From assembly GCF_003569915.1 (NCBI RefSeq), contig NZ_KZ984463.1, positions 1 through 64,000 on the forward strand: 64,000 nt of DNA, given 5' to 3'. This document shows, one piece after another, positions 1 through 7,801 of the stretch (positions within the stretch are counted from its first letter, which is position 1; the number at the start of each line of letters is the position of its first letter). A program made the position numbers and the translations under genes. The notes below the pieces were generated by a model, which searched no databases, had not been told where the DNA came from, and saw only the letters and a list, made by a program, of their open reading frames with translations. The DNA comes from Comamonas testosteroni (GTDB lineage Bacteria > Pseudomonadota > Gammaproteobacteria > Burkholderiales > Burkholderiaceae_C).

Positions 1-1
1 C

Positions 2-433
2 ACATCCGAGCTTCAATCCTCAATCAATTTACCGCTCTGGGCACGCCCCAGACAGTCGCTGCTGCGTAAATCTATTTGGGATTGGGGATGCCTTGGCCTA
101 TGGCCGATTTATGCAACAAAGCCCTTTACAACCAACAGCTCAGGGGTAGCAACTGCATCAGCGCCATCACCCTCCACCGCCTGTGGTGGTGTGACGGCCA
201 GCTCTGTACCCTTTAAAACATTCGCAGGCGACAATCTTCCCAGTGCGAGCTATCTGCTATCTGCTACGGTGTGCCCAGGCTCTGGATCTGGCACACTTTC
301 CATCGCCAGTTGCGTCAAGGTTGTTGCCACACCCGTTAAATCTGACCCCAAAGTCGGAAACTTGGAAGTCACCAGCACCGGCGTTAAAACCTGCACTGGA
401 AGCACCTCCGATAAAAAACTTTGCTGGCCATGA
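2..433 (+). CDS. 3' end of an unidentified type IV pilus-cluster gene (partial)
   Basis: The frame is open from base 2 to the TGA at 431-433, so this is the C-terminal part of a gene that begins before the window. Its stop overlaps the next start as ATGA, which supports both frames and implies translational coupling. The visible part is rich in Ser, Thr, Gly and Ala and has several cysteines, ending in LCWP, as expected of an exported, disulfide-bonded pilus-associated protein. I do not recognise the family. From position it could be the tail of a PilY1-like, PilE-like or minor pilin protein, which is inference. The first 40 or so codons look less natural than the rest, so a frameshift or another frame near bases 1-120 is possible. 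Confidence 0.5.
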   Translation, partial: TSELQSSINLPLWARPRQSLLRKSIWDWGCLGLWPIYATKPFTTNSSGVATASAPSPSTACGGVTASSVPFKTFAGDNLPSASYLLSATVCPGSGSGTLSIASCVKVVATPVKSDPKVGNLEVTSTGVKTCTGSTSDKKLCWP

Positions 434-1008
434 AAAAATCATTTTTTTCAGAATGTGGTTTCACTGCGATAGAGCTCATTGTCACGATAGCCATCGCAGC
501 CGTTCTCATGGCGGTAGCAGCACCAAGCTTTATAGGTTTTCAAAGAAACTCCGAACTAACCTCACTCACCAACAAACTATTGGGCTCTATCAATACCGCG
601 CGTGGTGAGGCAATGAAGACTGGCAGGAATGCATTTGTCATTCCAGCAAATACAACTTCATGGACATCAGGCTGGAATGTTTTTGTCGATATGAATAGCG
701 ACAATGCATATACCGAAGGGACTGATATTTTGGTTCAATCCAATGAAGCACCATCCAGCTTTTTTGAGATTAGCGGCACAAACAATGCAGCAGCGTCCTC
801 TCCTTACATTAGCTTCGACAGCTCTGGATATGCTCGCGCCATCGGTGGAAGCGGGCTGACGAATCTGACTCTTAGCATTAAAAGAACAGATGTTTCAACA
901 TCTGCTGCCAATGAAGAGACCCGCCGGATTATTGTTGCTCGCACAGGTAAAACTCGCAGCTGCAAGCCCAGAAGCGATAGCAGCTGCACCACAACCCAGT
1001 CCAGCTGA
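430..1008 (+). CDS. GspH/FimT family pseudopilin (minor type IV pilin)
   Basis: This is a prepilin-like protein of 192 residues. The N-terminus has a short basic leader followed by the type III signal GFTAIEL, with cleavage expected after Gly10 and the conserved Glu at mature position 5, then a hydrophobic helix of about 20 residues. The rest is a Ser/Thr-rich globular domain typical of the GspH/FimT group, which primes pilus assembly at the inner membrane. The ATG at 430 is preferred over an upstream in-frame TTG at 421 because it overlaps the previous stop (ATGA) and gives a normal short prepilin leader. The gene is AT-richer than its right-hand neighbours, as pilus genes often are. Confidence 0.85.
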   Translation: MKKSFFSECGFTAIELIVTIAIAAVLMAVAAPSFIGFQRNSELTSLTNKLLGSINTARGEAMKTGRNAFVIPANTTSWTSGWNVFVDMNSDNAYTEGTDILVQSNEAPSSFFEISGTNNAAASSPYISFDSSGYARAIGGSGLTNLTLSIKRTDVSTSAANEETRRIIVARTGKTRSCKPRSDSSCTTTQSS

Positions 1009-1046
1009 CAACAATCAATAGGCAAAGTCACCGTTAACATGCTGGC

Positions 1047-2156
1047 ATGACAAGTGACAAGAACTTCATGCACCAAGCGCTTGAGCAGGCCGCTCAAGCG
1101 CTTTTTCTTTCCTCGCCCAATCCACGCGTTGGCTGCGTGATCGTTGACGGAGCTGGCCAGGTCATTGGCCAGGGTTTTACGCAGCAGGCGGGCGGCCCGC
1201 ATGCAGAAGTCATGGCTTTGCGCGATGCGGCAGCCAAGGGCCATGATGTGCGCGGTGCGACGGCGTATGTGACGCTGGAGCCCTGCTCCCACCATGGCCG
1301 CACCGGCCCCTGCTGCGATGCTCTGATTGCTGCAGGCATTGGCAAGGTGGTTGGCGCGCTGACCGACCCTAACCCTCAGGTCGCAGGGCGAGGGTTTGAG
1401 CGTTTGCGTGCCGCTGGCGTGGAGGTCGAAGTAGGCCCGGGCGGCGCAGAGTCACGCGAGCTCAACATCGGCTTTTTCAGCCGTATGGTGCGCGGCACAC
1501 CTTGGGTGCGCATGAAGGCGGCCAGTTCGCTCGACGGCGTGACGGCTTTGCACAATGGCAAAAGCCAGTGGATTACGTCTGCTGAAGCGCGTGCCGACGG
1601 CCATGCATGGCGAGCCCGCGCCTGCACCATTTTGACGGGCATTGGCACTGTGCTTGAAGACAATCCGCGCATGAATGTGCGAGATATTCCAACGCCGCGC
1701 CAACCGCGCATAGCGGTGGTCGACAGCAAGCTGGACATGCCTCTGGATGCTCATGTTTTGAAAGCACCTAGTGGATGTCTTATCTACACTTGCAGCCAAG
1801 ATGATCTCAAAATCCAAACATTGCAAGGACTAGGCGCTACAGTTATTGATATGCCCAATGCCGCAGGCAAGGTGGACCTGGCCGCCATGCTGCGTGATCT
1901 GGCTCAGCGCGGCACCAATGAGTTACATGTGGAAGCGGGCTTCAAGCTCAATGGTTCCCTGATCCGCGAAGGGCTGGTCAATGAGTTCCTGTTCTATCAG
2001 GCTCCCAAGCTGCTGGGGACCGCAGCGATGGGAATTGCCAATTTCGGACCGCTCAACGATCTGCATGAAGGGGTGCAGTTGGAGTTTCACGACATCTCTC
2101 GCATTGGCCCGGATTTGCGGCTGGTGGCGCGCGTTCAGGGCCGAGCCAACTTTTGA
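1047..2156 (+). CDS. ribD: Bifunctional riboflavin deaminase/reductase RibD
   Basis: RibD carries out the second and third steps of riboflavin synthesis: deamination of the pyrimidine ring and NADPH-dependent reduction of the ribosyl side chain. The 369-residue length is usual. The N-terminal zinc deaminase domain (about residues 1-145) shows the HAE motif near residue 52 and PCSHHGRTGPC as the second zinc and proton-shuttle element. The C-terminal half is the DHFR-like reductase domain, with the SLDG and NPRMNVR regions visible. The stretch at about 1755-1860 is locally AT-rich compared with the rest of the gene. No FMN riboswitch is visible in the 38-base gap upstream. Confidence 0.96.
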   Translation: MTSDKNFMHQALEQAAQALFLSSPNPRVGCVIVDGAGQVIGQGFTQQAGGPHAEVMALRDAAAKGHDVRGATAYVTLEPCSHHGRTGPCCDALIAAGIGKVVGALTDPNPQVAGRGFERLRAAGVEVEVGPGGAESRELNIGFFSRMVRGTPWVRMKAASSLDGVTALHNGKSQWITSAEARADGHAWRARACTILTGIGTVLEDNPRMNVRDIPTPRQPRIAVVDSKLDMPLDAHVLKAPSGCLIYTCSQDDLKIQTLQGLGATVIDMPNAAGKVDLAAMLRDLAQRGTNELHVEAGFKLNGSLIREGLVNEFLFYQAPKLLGTAAMGIANFGPLNDLHEGVQLEFHDISRIGPDLRLVARVQGRANF

Positions 2157-2249
2157 CCGAACGGTACAGCAGCCATCTGACATGCGAGTGCCGTCTTCAT
2201 GGGTTACAAAGCATGTATGACGGCTGCTCACACTCAAGACCTCGCACCC

Positions 2250-3932
2250 ATGCGGGCTCGCTCTTTCCTGCGACTCGCTCTACCTTGTCTGGTGATGGCC
2301 GTGCTGGCACTTTCTGGCTGCTCAACCCCCTTGCCCAAGGATGTTGAACGCCCTGTCAGCGCTGCGCTGCAAAAGCCGCAGGAAACCGCACTGGGCGCAC
2401 TCGTTGCCAAGGCCCGCCCAGCGGCTGTCAAAGCCGATGCTTCAGCCTTTGCACTGATTTCCGGCCCGGAGTTCGCGCTCAGCAGCCGCATGGCGCTGGT
2501 AGAAAGTGCCCAGAAGACGCTGGACCTGCAGTACTACGCGATTCACGCCGACCAGAGCACCGCCAAGCTTTTGCGGGCCCTGGTGCAAGCGGCCGGGCGC
2601 GGTGTTCGGGTTCGGGTACTGCTCGACGATTTTCACAGCACCGGCCCGGATGCACAGGTCATGCGTCTGGCATTTGTGCCCAATATCGAGATGCGCATGT
2701 TCAACCCTCTTGCAGGTTCGCGCAGCTCCAGTCTAGGGCGTGCCTGGTCGATTCTGACCGACTTCCAGCGTGCCCAGCAGCGCATGCACAACAAGCTTTT
2801 TATTGCAGACAACGCAGTCGCCGTCATGGGAGGGCGCAATCTGGGCGACTCCTACTTCGATGCCTCGAACGAGGGCAACTTTGTCGATATCGATGTATTG
2901 ACCGGCGGCCCGGTGGTCAAAGATCTTTCGCGCAGCTTTGACAGCTACTGGAACAATGTCCGTGCCTACCCGGTTCAATCGCTGATCAAGCAAGAAGAGC
3001 TTCTGCAGCTCAAGACCCAGTTCGACCAGGAAGACAGCCGCGCCGAAGCCAGCACCGCCAAGCCCCAGAGCAGCTCGATCGCCAGCGCAAGCACCATGAA
3101 TCTGCGCAAAGTGCCCTGGGTGTGGGCGCAGGCGCTGGTACTGGCGGACAGCCCGAGCAAGATTCCGCTGGAAAGTGACGATGCGCATCCGCTCAGCCCC
3201 GCGCAAGCGGGCTCAGCCGGAGTGCTCAAGGCAGGCAAGCAAGGCACGATTCCAGCCTCCGCCGCTGGAGCGCTACAGGCAGATTCCGTCGTAGACGGCT
3301 TGCTGGCACTGGTGCGCTCGGCCAGGCAGGACTTGCTGGTCGTCTCTCCCTACTTCGTGCCTGGGGCTGAAATCATGCAGGCCTTTCGCACCGCGCGAGA
3401 GCGCGGCGTGCGCATTCGCATCCTGACGAACTCGCTGGCATCGAACGACGCCCCGCTGGCCCACGCGGGCTATGCGCGCCACCGGCAGGAATTGCTGGGC
3501 ATGGGCATTGAGCTGCGCGAAATGCGCAGCGAGCCCGCCAATGTGCGCTCGGCGCTGCGGGCAGGCAATACCGGCTCCAGTGGCGGCAGCACGGGTGCTT
3601 CGCGCTCCATGCTGCATTCCAAGCTGCTGGTGATCGATGGCCGGATTGTGGTGGTGGGCTCGATGAATCTGGATATGCGCTCCCAGCTTCAGAACACCGA
3701 AATTGCCGTGCTCATTGCCAGCAAGTCCTTCAGCAAGCTGGCTACCAGCAGCATTGACGAAAGCCTGCCCGAAAACAGCTGGCGCGTTGAAATCGACAAG
3801 GACGGCAAGCTGATCTGGCGCGCACCCGAGGACAGCGGCCTGCCCGATGCCCACACCGAGCCAGACGCCAGTCTGGGCCTGCGCCTTATGCTGCAGCTGA
3901 TTGGGCCTCTGGCGCCGGACAGTCTGCTGTAG
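2250..3932 (+). CDS. Phospholipase D-family, cardiolipin synthase-like lipoprotein
   Basis: This is a PLD-superfamily protein with two HKD motifs: HNKLFIADNAVAVMGGRN in the first half and HSKLLVIDGRIVVVGSMN in the second, each with the following Asn. This arrangement is typical of ClsC/YmdC-type cardiolipin synthases, which join phosphatidyl groups in the membrane. Starting at ATG 2250 gives MRARSFLRLALPCL and then the lipobox LSGC, an ideal lipoprotein signal of about 24 residues. Longer starts at 2199 or 2217 are open but would bury the signal. A low-complexity insert at about 3040-3290 separates the two halves. The 3' end overlaps dusC on the other strand by 47 bases. Substrate is inferred from the family only. 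Confidence 0.85.
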   Translation: MRARSFLRLALPCLVMAVLALSGCSTPLPKDVERPVSAALQKPQETALGALVAKARPAAVKADASAFALISGPEFALSSRMALVESAQKTLDLQYYAIHADQSTAKLLRALVQAAGRGVRVRVLLDDFHSTGPDAQVMRLAFVPNIEMRMFNPLAGSRSSSLGRAWSILTDFQRAQQRMHNKLFIADNAVAVMGGRNLGDSYFDASNEGNFVDIDVLTGGPVVKDLSRSFDSYWNNVRAYPVQSLIKQEELLQLKTQFDQEDSRAEASTAKPQSSSIASASTMNLRKVPWVWAQALVLADSPSKIPLESDDAHPLSPAQAGSAGVLKAGKQGTIPASAAGALQADSVVDGLLALVRSARQDLLVVSPYFVPGAEIMQAFRTARERGVRIRILTNSLASNDAPLAHAGYARHRQELLGMGIELREMRSEPANVRSALRAGNTGSSGGSTGASRSMLHSKLLVIDGRIVVVGSMNLDMRSQLQNTEIAVLIASKSFSKLATSSIDESLPENSWRVEIDKDGKLIWRAPEDSGLPDAHTEPDASLGLRLMLQLIGPLAPDSLL

Positions 3933-4938
3933 CCGCCACCTGCGGCCAGGCCCATTCCACACCGAGGTCGCGCTGCGGCAAAGCCTCTACCCAGGCGGTG
4001 ATGGCGCGCTGATCGGTTTGCGTGCGCACCTCCTGATAGGCGATCTCTGCCTCCGGGAAGCGCCTGCGCATCAGGTTCAGCCATTGCTTGAGCCGACCAG
4101 CCCGCTGGCGTGGCTCCAGACCTTCGCAGACCATCTCCCAGAAGCGCTGCACCTGCGGCACCAGTTGCAGCCAGTCGATGCCTGCTGCATCTTGCGCACC
4201 CGCAGCTGCGCCACCTTCCACGGCGCGGCGAATGGCCAGCGCAAGTCCGGGGTCCGCCACAATGCTGCGGCCCAGCATCAAATCACTGCAGCCCGAGACT
4301 TCGCGGCAGCGCAGGGCTTCCTCGACGGTCCAGATTTCGCCATTGGCCACCACGGGCACGCTCACGGCCTCGCGGATGCGGGGAATCTCTTCCCAGTATG
4401 CAGGAGGCCGGTAGCCATCGAGCTTGGTGCGCGCATGGACCACGATTTCACAGGCACCACCCTGCTCCATGGCCTGTGCGCATTCAGTCATCAGCGATCG
4501 ATCATTGAAGCCCAGTCGCATCTTGGCCGACACCGGCATCTGCGCTGGCACAGCCTTGCGCACGGCTTCCACGACTTTGGCGATCTGCGCCGGGTCCTGC
4601 AGCAGCGATGCACCACCACCGTGGCGATTCACCACCTTGGCCGGGCAACCAAAGTTCAGATCGATGCCCTCAGGCCCCAGCCGCGCCAGGCTGGCCGCGT
4701 TTTCGGCCAGACTCACAGGGTCCGAGCCCAGCAGTTGCGCGCGCACAGGCACGCCAGCCAAGGTTTTGCTGCCATTGCGCAGCTCGGGCATGGTGCGCAA
4801 ATACACCTTGTCCGGCAGCAGCGAGCCGGAGATGCGAATGAACTCGGAGACGCAGCGATCTGCACCGCCCACACGGGTCAGCACATCACGCAACACAAAA
4901 TCCAGCAGCCCCTCCATGGGCGCAAGCAGCAGTCTCAT
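3886..4938 (-). CDS. dusC: tRNA-dihydrouridine synthase, DusC type
   Basis: This FMN enzyme reduces a uridine in tRNA to dihydrouridine; the DusC group modifies position 16. The protein begins MRLLLAPMEGLLD, the usual Dus N-terminus with the FMN-binding PMEG loop. The family signature LNFGCPAKVVNRHGGG carries the catalytic Cys, and VVHARTK and VVANGEIW form further parts of the flavin TIM barrel. The 350-residue length includes a C-terminal helical tail longer than in E. coli DusC. The ATG at 4938 is chosen over an in-frame start at 5076 because the extra 46 residues are unlike the family and lie in an AT-rich repeat. The 3' end converges on and overlaps the PLD-like gene. Confidence 0.92.
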   Translation of the reverse strand: MRLLLAPMEGLLDFVLRDVLTRVGGADRCVSEFIRISGSLLPDKVYLRTMPELRNGSKTLAGVPVRAQLLGSDPVSLAENAASLARLGPEGIDLNFGCPAKVVNRHGGGASLLQDPAQIAKVVEAVRKAVPAQMPVSAKMRLGFNDRSLMTECAQAMEQGGACEIVVHARTKLDGYRPPAYWEEIPRIREAVSVPVVANGEIWTVEEALRCREVSGCSDLMLGRSIVADPGLALAIRRAVEGGAAAGAQDAAGIDWLQLVPQVQRFWEMVCEGLEPRQRAGRLKQWLNLMRRRFPEAEIAYQEVRTQTDQRAITAWVEALPQRDLGVEWAWPQVAATADCPAPEAQSAAA

Positions 4939-4959
4939 TTCAGATTTCAAGCAGTATGG

Positions 4960-4999
4960 GCCTCTAGTCCATATATCTATTGGACTATCAGCTATTAAT
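4960..4999. repeat. AT-rich intergenic hairpin repeat, copy 1
   Basis: An AT-rich block just upstream of dusC has the inverted arms AGTCCA (4966-4971) and TGGACT (4981-4986), flanked by a TAGCT-like end. The same layout occurs at about 16.1, 20.3, 24.7, 29.7, 56.6, 63.1 and 63.5 kb. Confidence 0.5.
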
Positions 5000-5144
5000 T
5001 CAGAAGCATTTATCTGCCATAGGTCAAGCAGATGCTTATTGCCGCGCAGATGCCTCGTGCATTCACGACGATTCACACCATTGTCATGGACAGGCTTTGC
5101 AATAGGCCCGCATCCGCCACTGTCTGCACGGGATCTTCATCACC

Positions 5145-5723
5145 ATGATTTTGCAAAAAACCGCCAAGGCTCAGCAGGAGCTGCAACCCGGCTCACGCCA
5201 GCTGCCGCAGCGCGCGCGGTCCGTGCTGCTGATGGCGGGCGGCAAAAGCCTGGATGAGATCCACAACATGCTGGGCAGCGATCATGCCGCAGTGGCCCGG
5301 CAATTGGTGGAGCAAGGGTATCTGCAGCTGATGACCGCCAGCACCGGCAAGCCCAGCCAGACGCCCCATGCGCCACAGCCACCGCAGATGGCCGGGGCAG
5401 CGCCCATCCAACTTGCGCCAGCTCAGGCCCTTGCTGCGCCAACCGCAGCGACGAGCAGTGAGTCCCCAAACATCAATATGGCAGGCACCCGCATGTACCT
5501 CTTCGATATGTGCGAGCGCCTCTTCGCCAATCGCCATGAAGCGCTGGCCCAGGCGCTGCGCGAGCAGCTGCGCCAGGCGCGCGACCTGGACAGCTTGCGT
5601 GAGGCCGGACTAGCTCTGCTCACCGCCGTGGAGCAGCATGCAGGCGAGGAACGCGCCCAGTCGCTGCGCGAGCGACTGGCGGCCTTGCTAGCTCATCACA
5701 CGTCAGAGGAAGTCGCGGCCTGA
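5145..5723 (+). CDS. Hypothetical protein with N-terminal winged-helix-like segment
   Basis: I do not recognise this 192-residue protein. Residues 1-65 contain the pattern RARSVLLMAGGKSLDEI followed by a helix and LVEQGYL, which resembles a winged-helix or PilZ/response-regulator-associated helical unit found in other Comamonadaceae hypotheticals. Residues 65-110 are a Pro/Ala/Gln-rich linker. The C-terminal part is strongly helical (ALAQALREQLRQARDLDSL) and could be a coiled coil. There is no signal peptide or membrane segment, so it is probably cytoplasmic. It stands alone, divergent from dusC and convergent with the methyltransferase gene 11 bases away. Confidence 0.72.
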   Translation: MILQKTAKAQQELQPGSRQLPQRARSVLLMAGGKSLDEIHNMLGSDHAAVARQLVEQGYLQLMTASTGKPSQTPHAPQPPQMAGAAPIQLAPAQALAAPTAATSSESPNINMAGTRMYLFDMCERLFANRHEALAQALREQLRQARDLDSLREAGLALLTAVEQHAGEERAQSLRERLAALLAHHTSEEVAA

Positions 5724-5734
5724 GGCCCGGGACA

Positions 5735-6961
5735 TCAAGCCGCAGCCAACCGCCACAGCGAAGTCACCTCCGCCGCGCGGGCTGCGTGCAGCGGGTCTTC
5801 CTTGTCCTGCACTTTGCTGTGCGTTGGGCGAATATCTTCACGGGCCAACACCTTCAGGCCCGCCGCTTCGATCCAGCCCAGCAACTGCTCACGCGTGCGC
5901 AGCTTCAGGTGTTCAGCCAGATCAGAAACGATGAGCCAGCCTTCACCACCAGGCTGCAGATGCTCAGCCAGTCCCTGGACAAAGCCGCGCAGCATGCGGC
6001 TGTCTTCGTCGTAGATGGCCTGATCGAGCAGCGAAGTCGCCTTGCCGGGCAACCACGGCGGGTTGCAGACGATCAGACCTGCACGACCTTCAGGAAAGAG
6101 GTGGGTCTGCTTGAGTTCGACCTTGGTGGCCAAACCCAGATACCCCAGACGCTGCAGGTTTTCAGCCGCACACGCCAGAGCACGCTCGCTCATATCCGTG
6201 GCGACCACCGATTTCACGCCGCGCTTGAGCAGCAGTGCCGACAGCACGCCAGTGCCAGTACCGATATCCCAGGCCTGCTGCATGCCTGCTGCAGGAATGG
6301 GGGCGCGCGCGACCAGATCCAGATATTCGCCACGCACGGGCGAGAACACGCCGTAGTGCGCATGAATACGTGCATCTGCGCCCAGCGCAGCAATCTCCAC
6401 GCCCTTCTTGCGCCACTCATGGGCACCGACCACGCCCAGCAGGTCGCGCAGCGGCACCAGCACGCTGCGGGCGCCGCCCTCGGTCTTCAGTTGGCCCCAG
6501 GCTTCGCTACAGGCCACACTCCAGTCGGGAGCCCGGCGCAAGGCGCAATGCCATTGCTCATCGAGTTCGATCAGAATGCTGGCCAGCACGCGGGCGCGCT
6601 GGGCCTGTGCCTGCCGGTGCAGGTGAAATGCATGGGGAAAGATGGCAGGCGCTGCCGCCGCCTTGCGGCGGGGCTTTTTGTCGAGCCTGCGGCCCAGCGC
6701 CAGCAGCAGCTGACGGGCGTTCTGAAAGTCACCACGCCACAGAAGCGAAGCGCCTTCGCTGATATGGCGAAACGCCGTATCAGCGGGCATGGTGTCGTCA
6801 GCCACTTCAATGCGCTTGGGCTTGGGCAGACTGCTTTCAGTGCGCCACATGGCCATATGCGCCTTGCCTTGCTCCTGCCATTGCAGCAGGTCATAGGCGC
6901 TGGATACAGCAGCAGCTGAGGCGGTGACTGAGGCCGCGACGTTGTTGTTAGGGGTCTTCAC
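5735..6961 (-). CDS. Class I SAM-dependent methyltransferase (PrmC/RsmC-like)
   Basis: The C-terminal half has the Rossmann SAM-binding motif WDIGTGTGVLSALLLKRG and the active-site tetrapeptide NPPW, as in N6-adenine, glutamine and rRNA guanine methyltransferases of the PrmC/RsmC kind. The N-terminal 150 or so residues are a separate helical region with no motif I can name. Length is 408 residues. The target (rRNA, protein or small molecule) cannot be told from sequence. The acetyltransferase gene lies 25 bases upstream on the same strand, so the two probably form an operon. Confidence 0.8.
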   Translation of the reverse strand: MKTPNNNVAASVTASAAAVSSAYDLLQWQEQGKAHMAMWRTESSLPKPKRIEVADDTMPADTAFRHISEGASLLWRGDFQNARQLLLALGRRLDKKPRRKAAAAPAIFPHAFHLHRQAQAQRARVLASILIELDEQWHCALRRAPDWSVACSEAWGQLKTEGGARSVLVPLRDLLGVVGAHEWRKKGVEIAALGADARIHAHYGVFSPVRGEYLDLVARAPIPAAGMQQAWDIGTGTGVLSALLLKRGVKSVVATDMSERALACAAENLQRLGYLGLATKVELKQTHLFPEGRAGLIVCNPPWLPGKATSLLDQAIYDEDSRMLRGFVQGLAEHLQPGGEGWLIVSDLAEHLKLRTREQLLGWIEAAGLKVLAREDIRPTHSKVQDKEDPLHAARAAEVTSLWRLAAA

Positions 6962-6986
6962 GGCCTGTCTTTCTCAATAACGGCGC

Positions 6987-7511
6987 TTAGCCGTTCAGCG
7001 GACGCTTGACGCGTACTTCTTCAATCTTGATGCTGCCAATCACAGCCGTCTTGGCCGTGGACATCTCACGTTTGAAGCCTGCCATTTCATGGAAACGCAG
7101 GGCGCGCTCGTTGCGCAGAGGAATCCAGGCTGTCACATTGGTGCAGCCTTCTTCCAGCAGACCGTCACGCGCGGCGTCCCACAGGGCCACGCCAACGCCT
7201 TGATTCCAATGGGAAGGTGCTGCGTAGATAGCCCAGATTTCGCCAGTGGTCTGGCGGGACTTGTCATCACGGGAGCGGTCAAAGCCGACAAAACCAACAA
7301 TCTTGTCGCCATCAATGGCGACCTGAACCTGCGGCTCGCAGTATTCAATGGCTTCGCGCCAGTAAGCCTGGCGCTTTTCAACCGACGACATCGACTTGAG
7401 TTGATCATCGGGAACCAGACCTCGATAAGCCTCCAATGCGGAAGCAGTATGGATCTGGGCAATCGCTTTTGCATCGCGAAGAGTAGCGGGACGGACCTGG
7501 ATACTAGACAT
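6987..7511 (-). CDS. GNAT family N-acetyltransferase
   Basis: This is a single GNAT domain of about 174 residues. It starts MSSIQVRPATLRDAKAIAQI, the classic first strand and helix, and has the acetyl-CoA-binding region WAIYAAPSHWNQGVGVAL followed by NERALRFHEMAGFKRE, the motif B region. The ATG at 7511 is chosen because the longer frame up to 7625 adds 38 residues unlike any GNAT start. The acceptor substrate is unknown. It is first in a likely two-gene operon with the methyltransferase. The 290 bases upstream (7512-7801) hold no gene that I can support. Confidence 0.85.
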   Translation of the reverse strand: MSSIQVRPATLRDAKAIAQIHTASALEAYRGLVPDDQLKSMSSVEKRQAYWREAIEYCEPQVQVAIDGDKIVGFVGFDRSRDDKSRQTTGEIWAIYAAPSHWNQGVGVALWDAARDGLLEEGCTNVTAWIPLRNERALRFHEMAGFKREMSTAKTAVIGSIKIEEVRVKRPLNG

Positions 7512-7801
7512 GGAAAAACCGGAACGGAAACATGTAAGAATAGAAGGGGAGCAATTGTCTACTGATTCAGATTTTTGGCACGCCGCATGGTTGTTAGCCA
7601 TTCGCTTAACTACGGCTGTTCGCAAACTCTTGCCCTATGGCACTTGATGTGCTATGCGCTCACGTAAGCAGAGCAGCAAGCCCGTATTCATCAAGGGTTT
7701 GAGTCGGATTTAATGACAAGCTTGGCAAGAGGGAATCGTCCCAATCGACGATAGGGGCTACAGCGTCTGCTTGCGCACCACCCGCCCCATTGCTCAGAAA
7801 C

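Noticed and set aside
3901..4998. 365-codon plus-strand frame opposite dusC
   Set aside because: dusC motifs are clear on the minus strand; this frame has none.
7512..7801. Possible small RNA or tRNA gene in the gap between the GNAT and aldehyde dehydrogenase genes
   Set aside because: No cloverleaf, promoter-terminator pair or stable hairpin could be found by eye.
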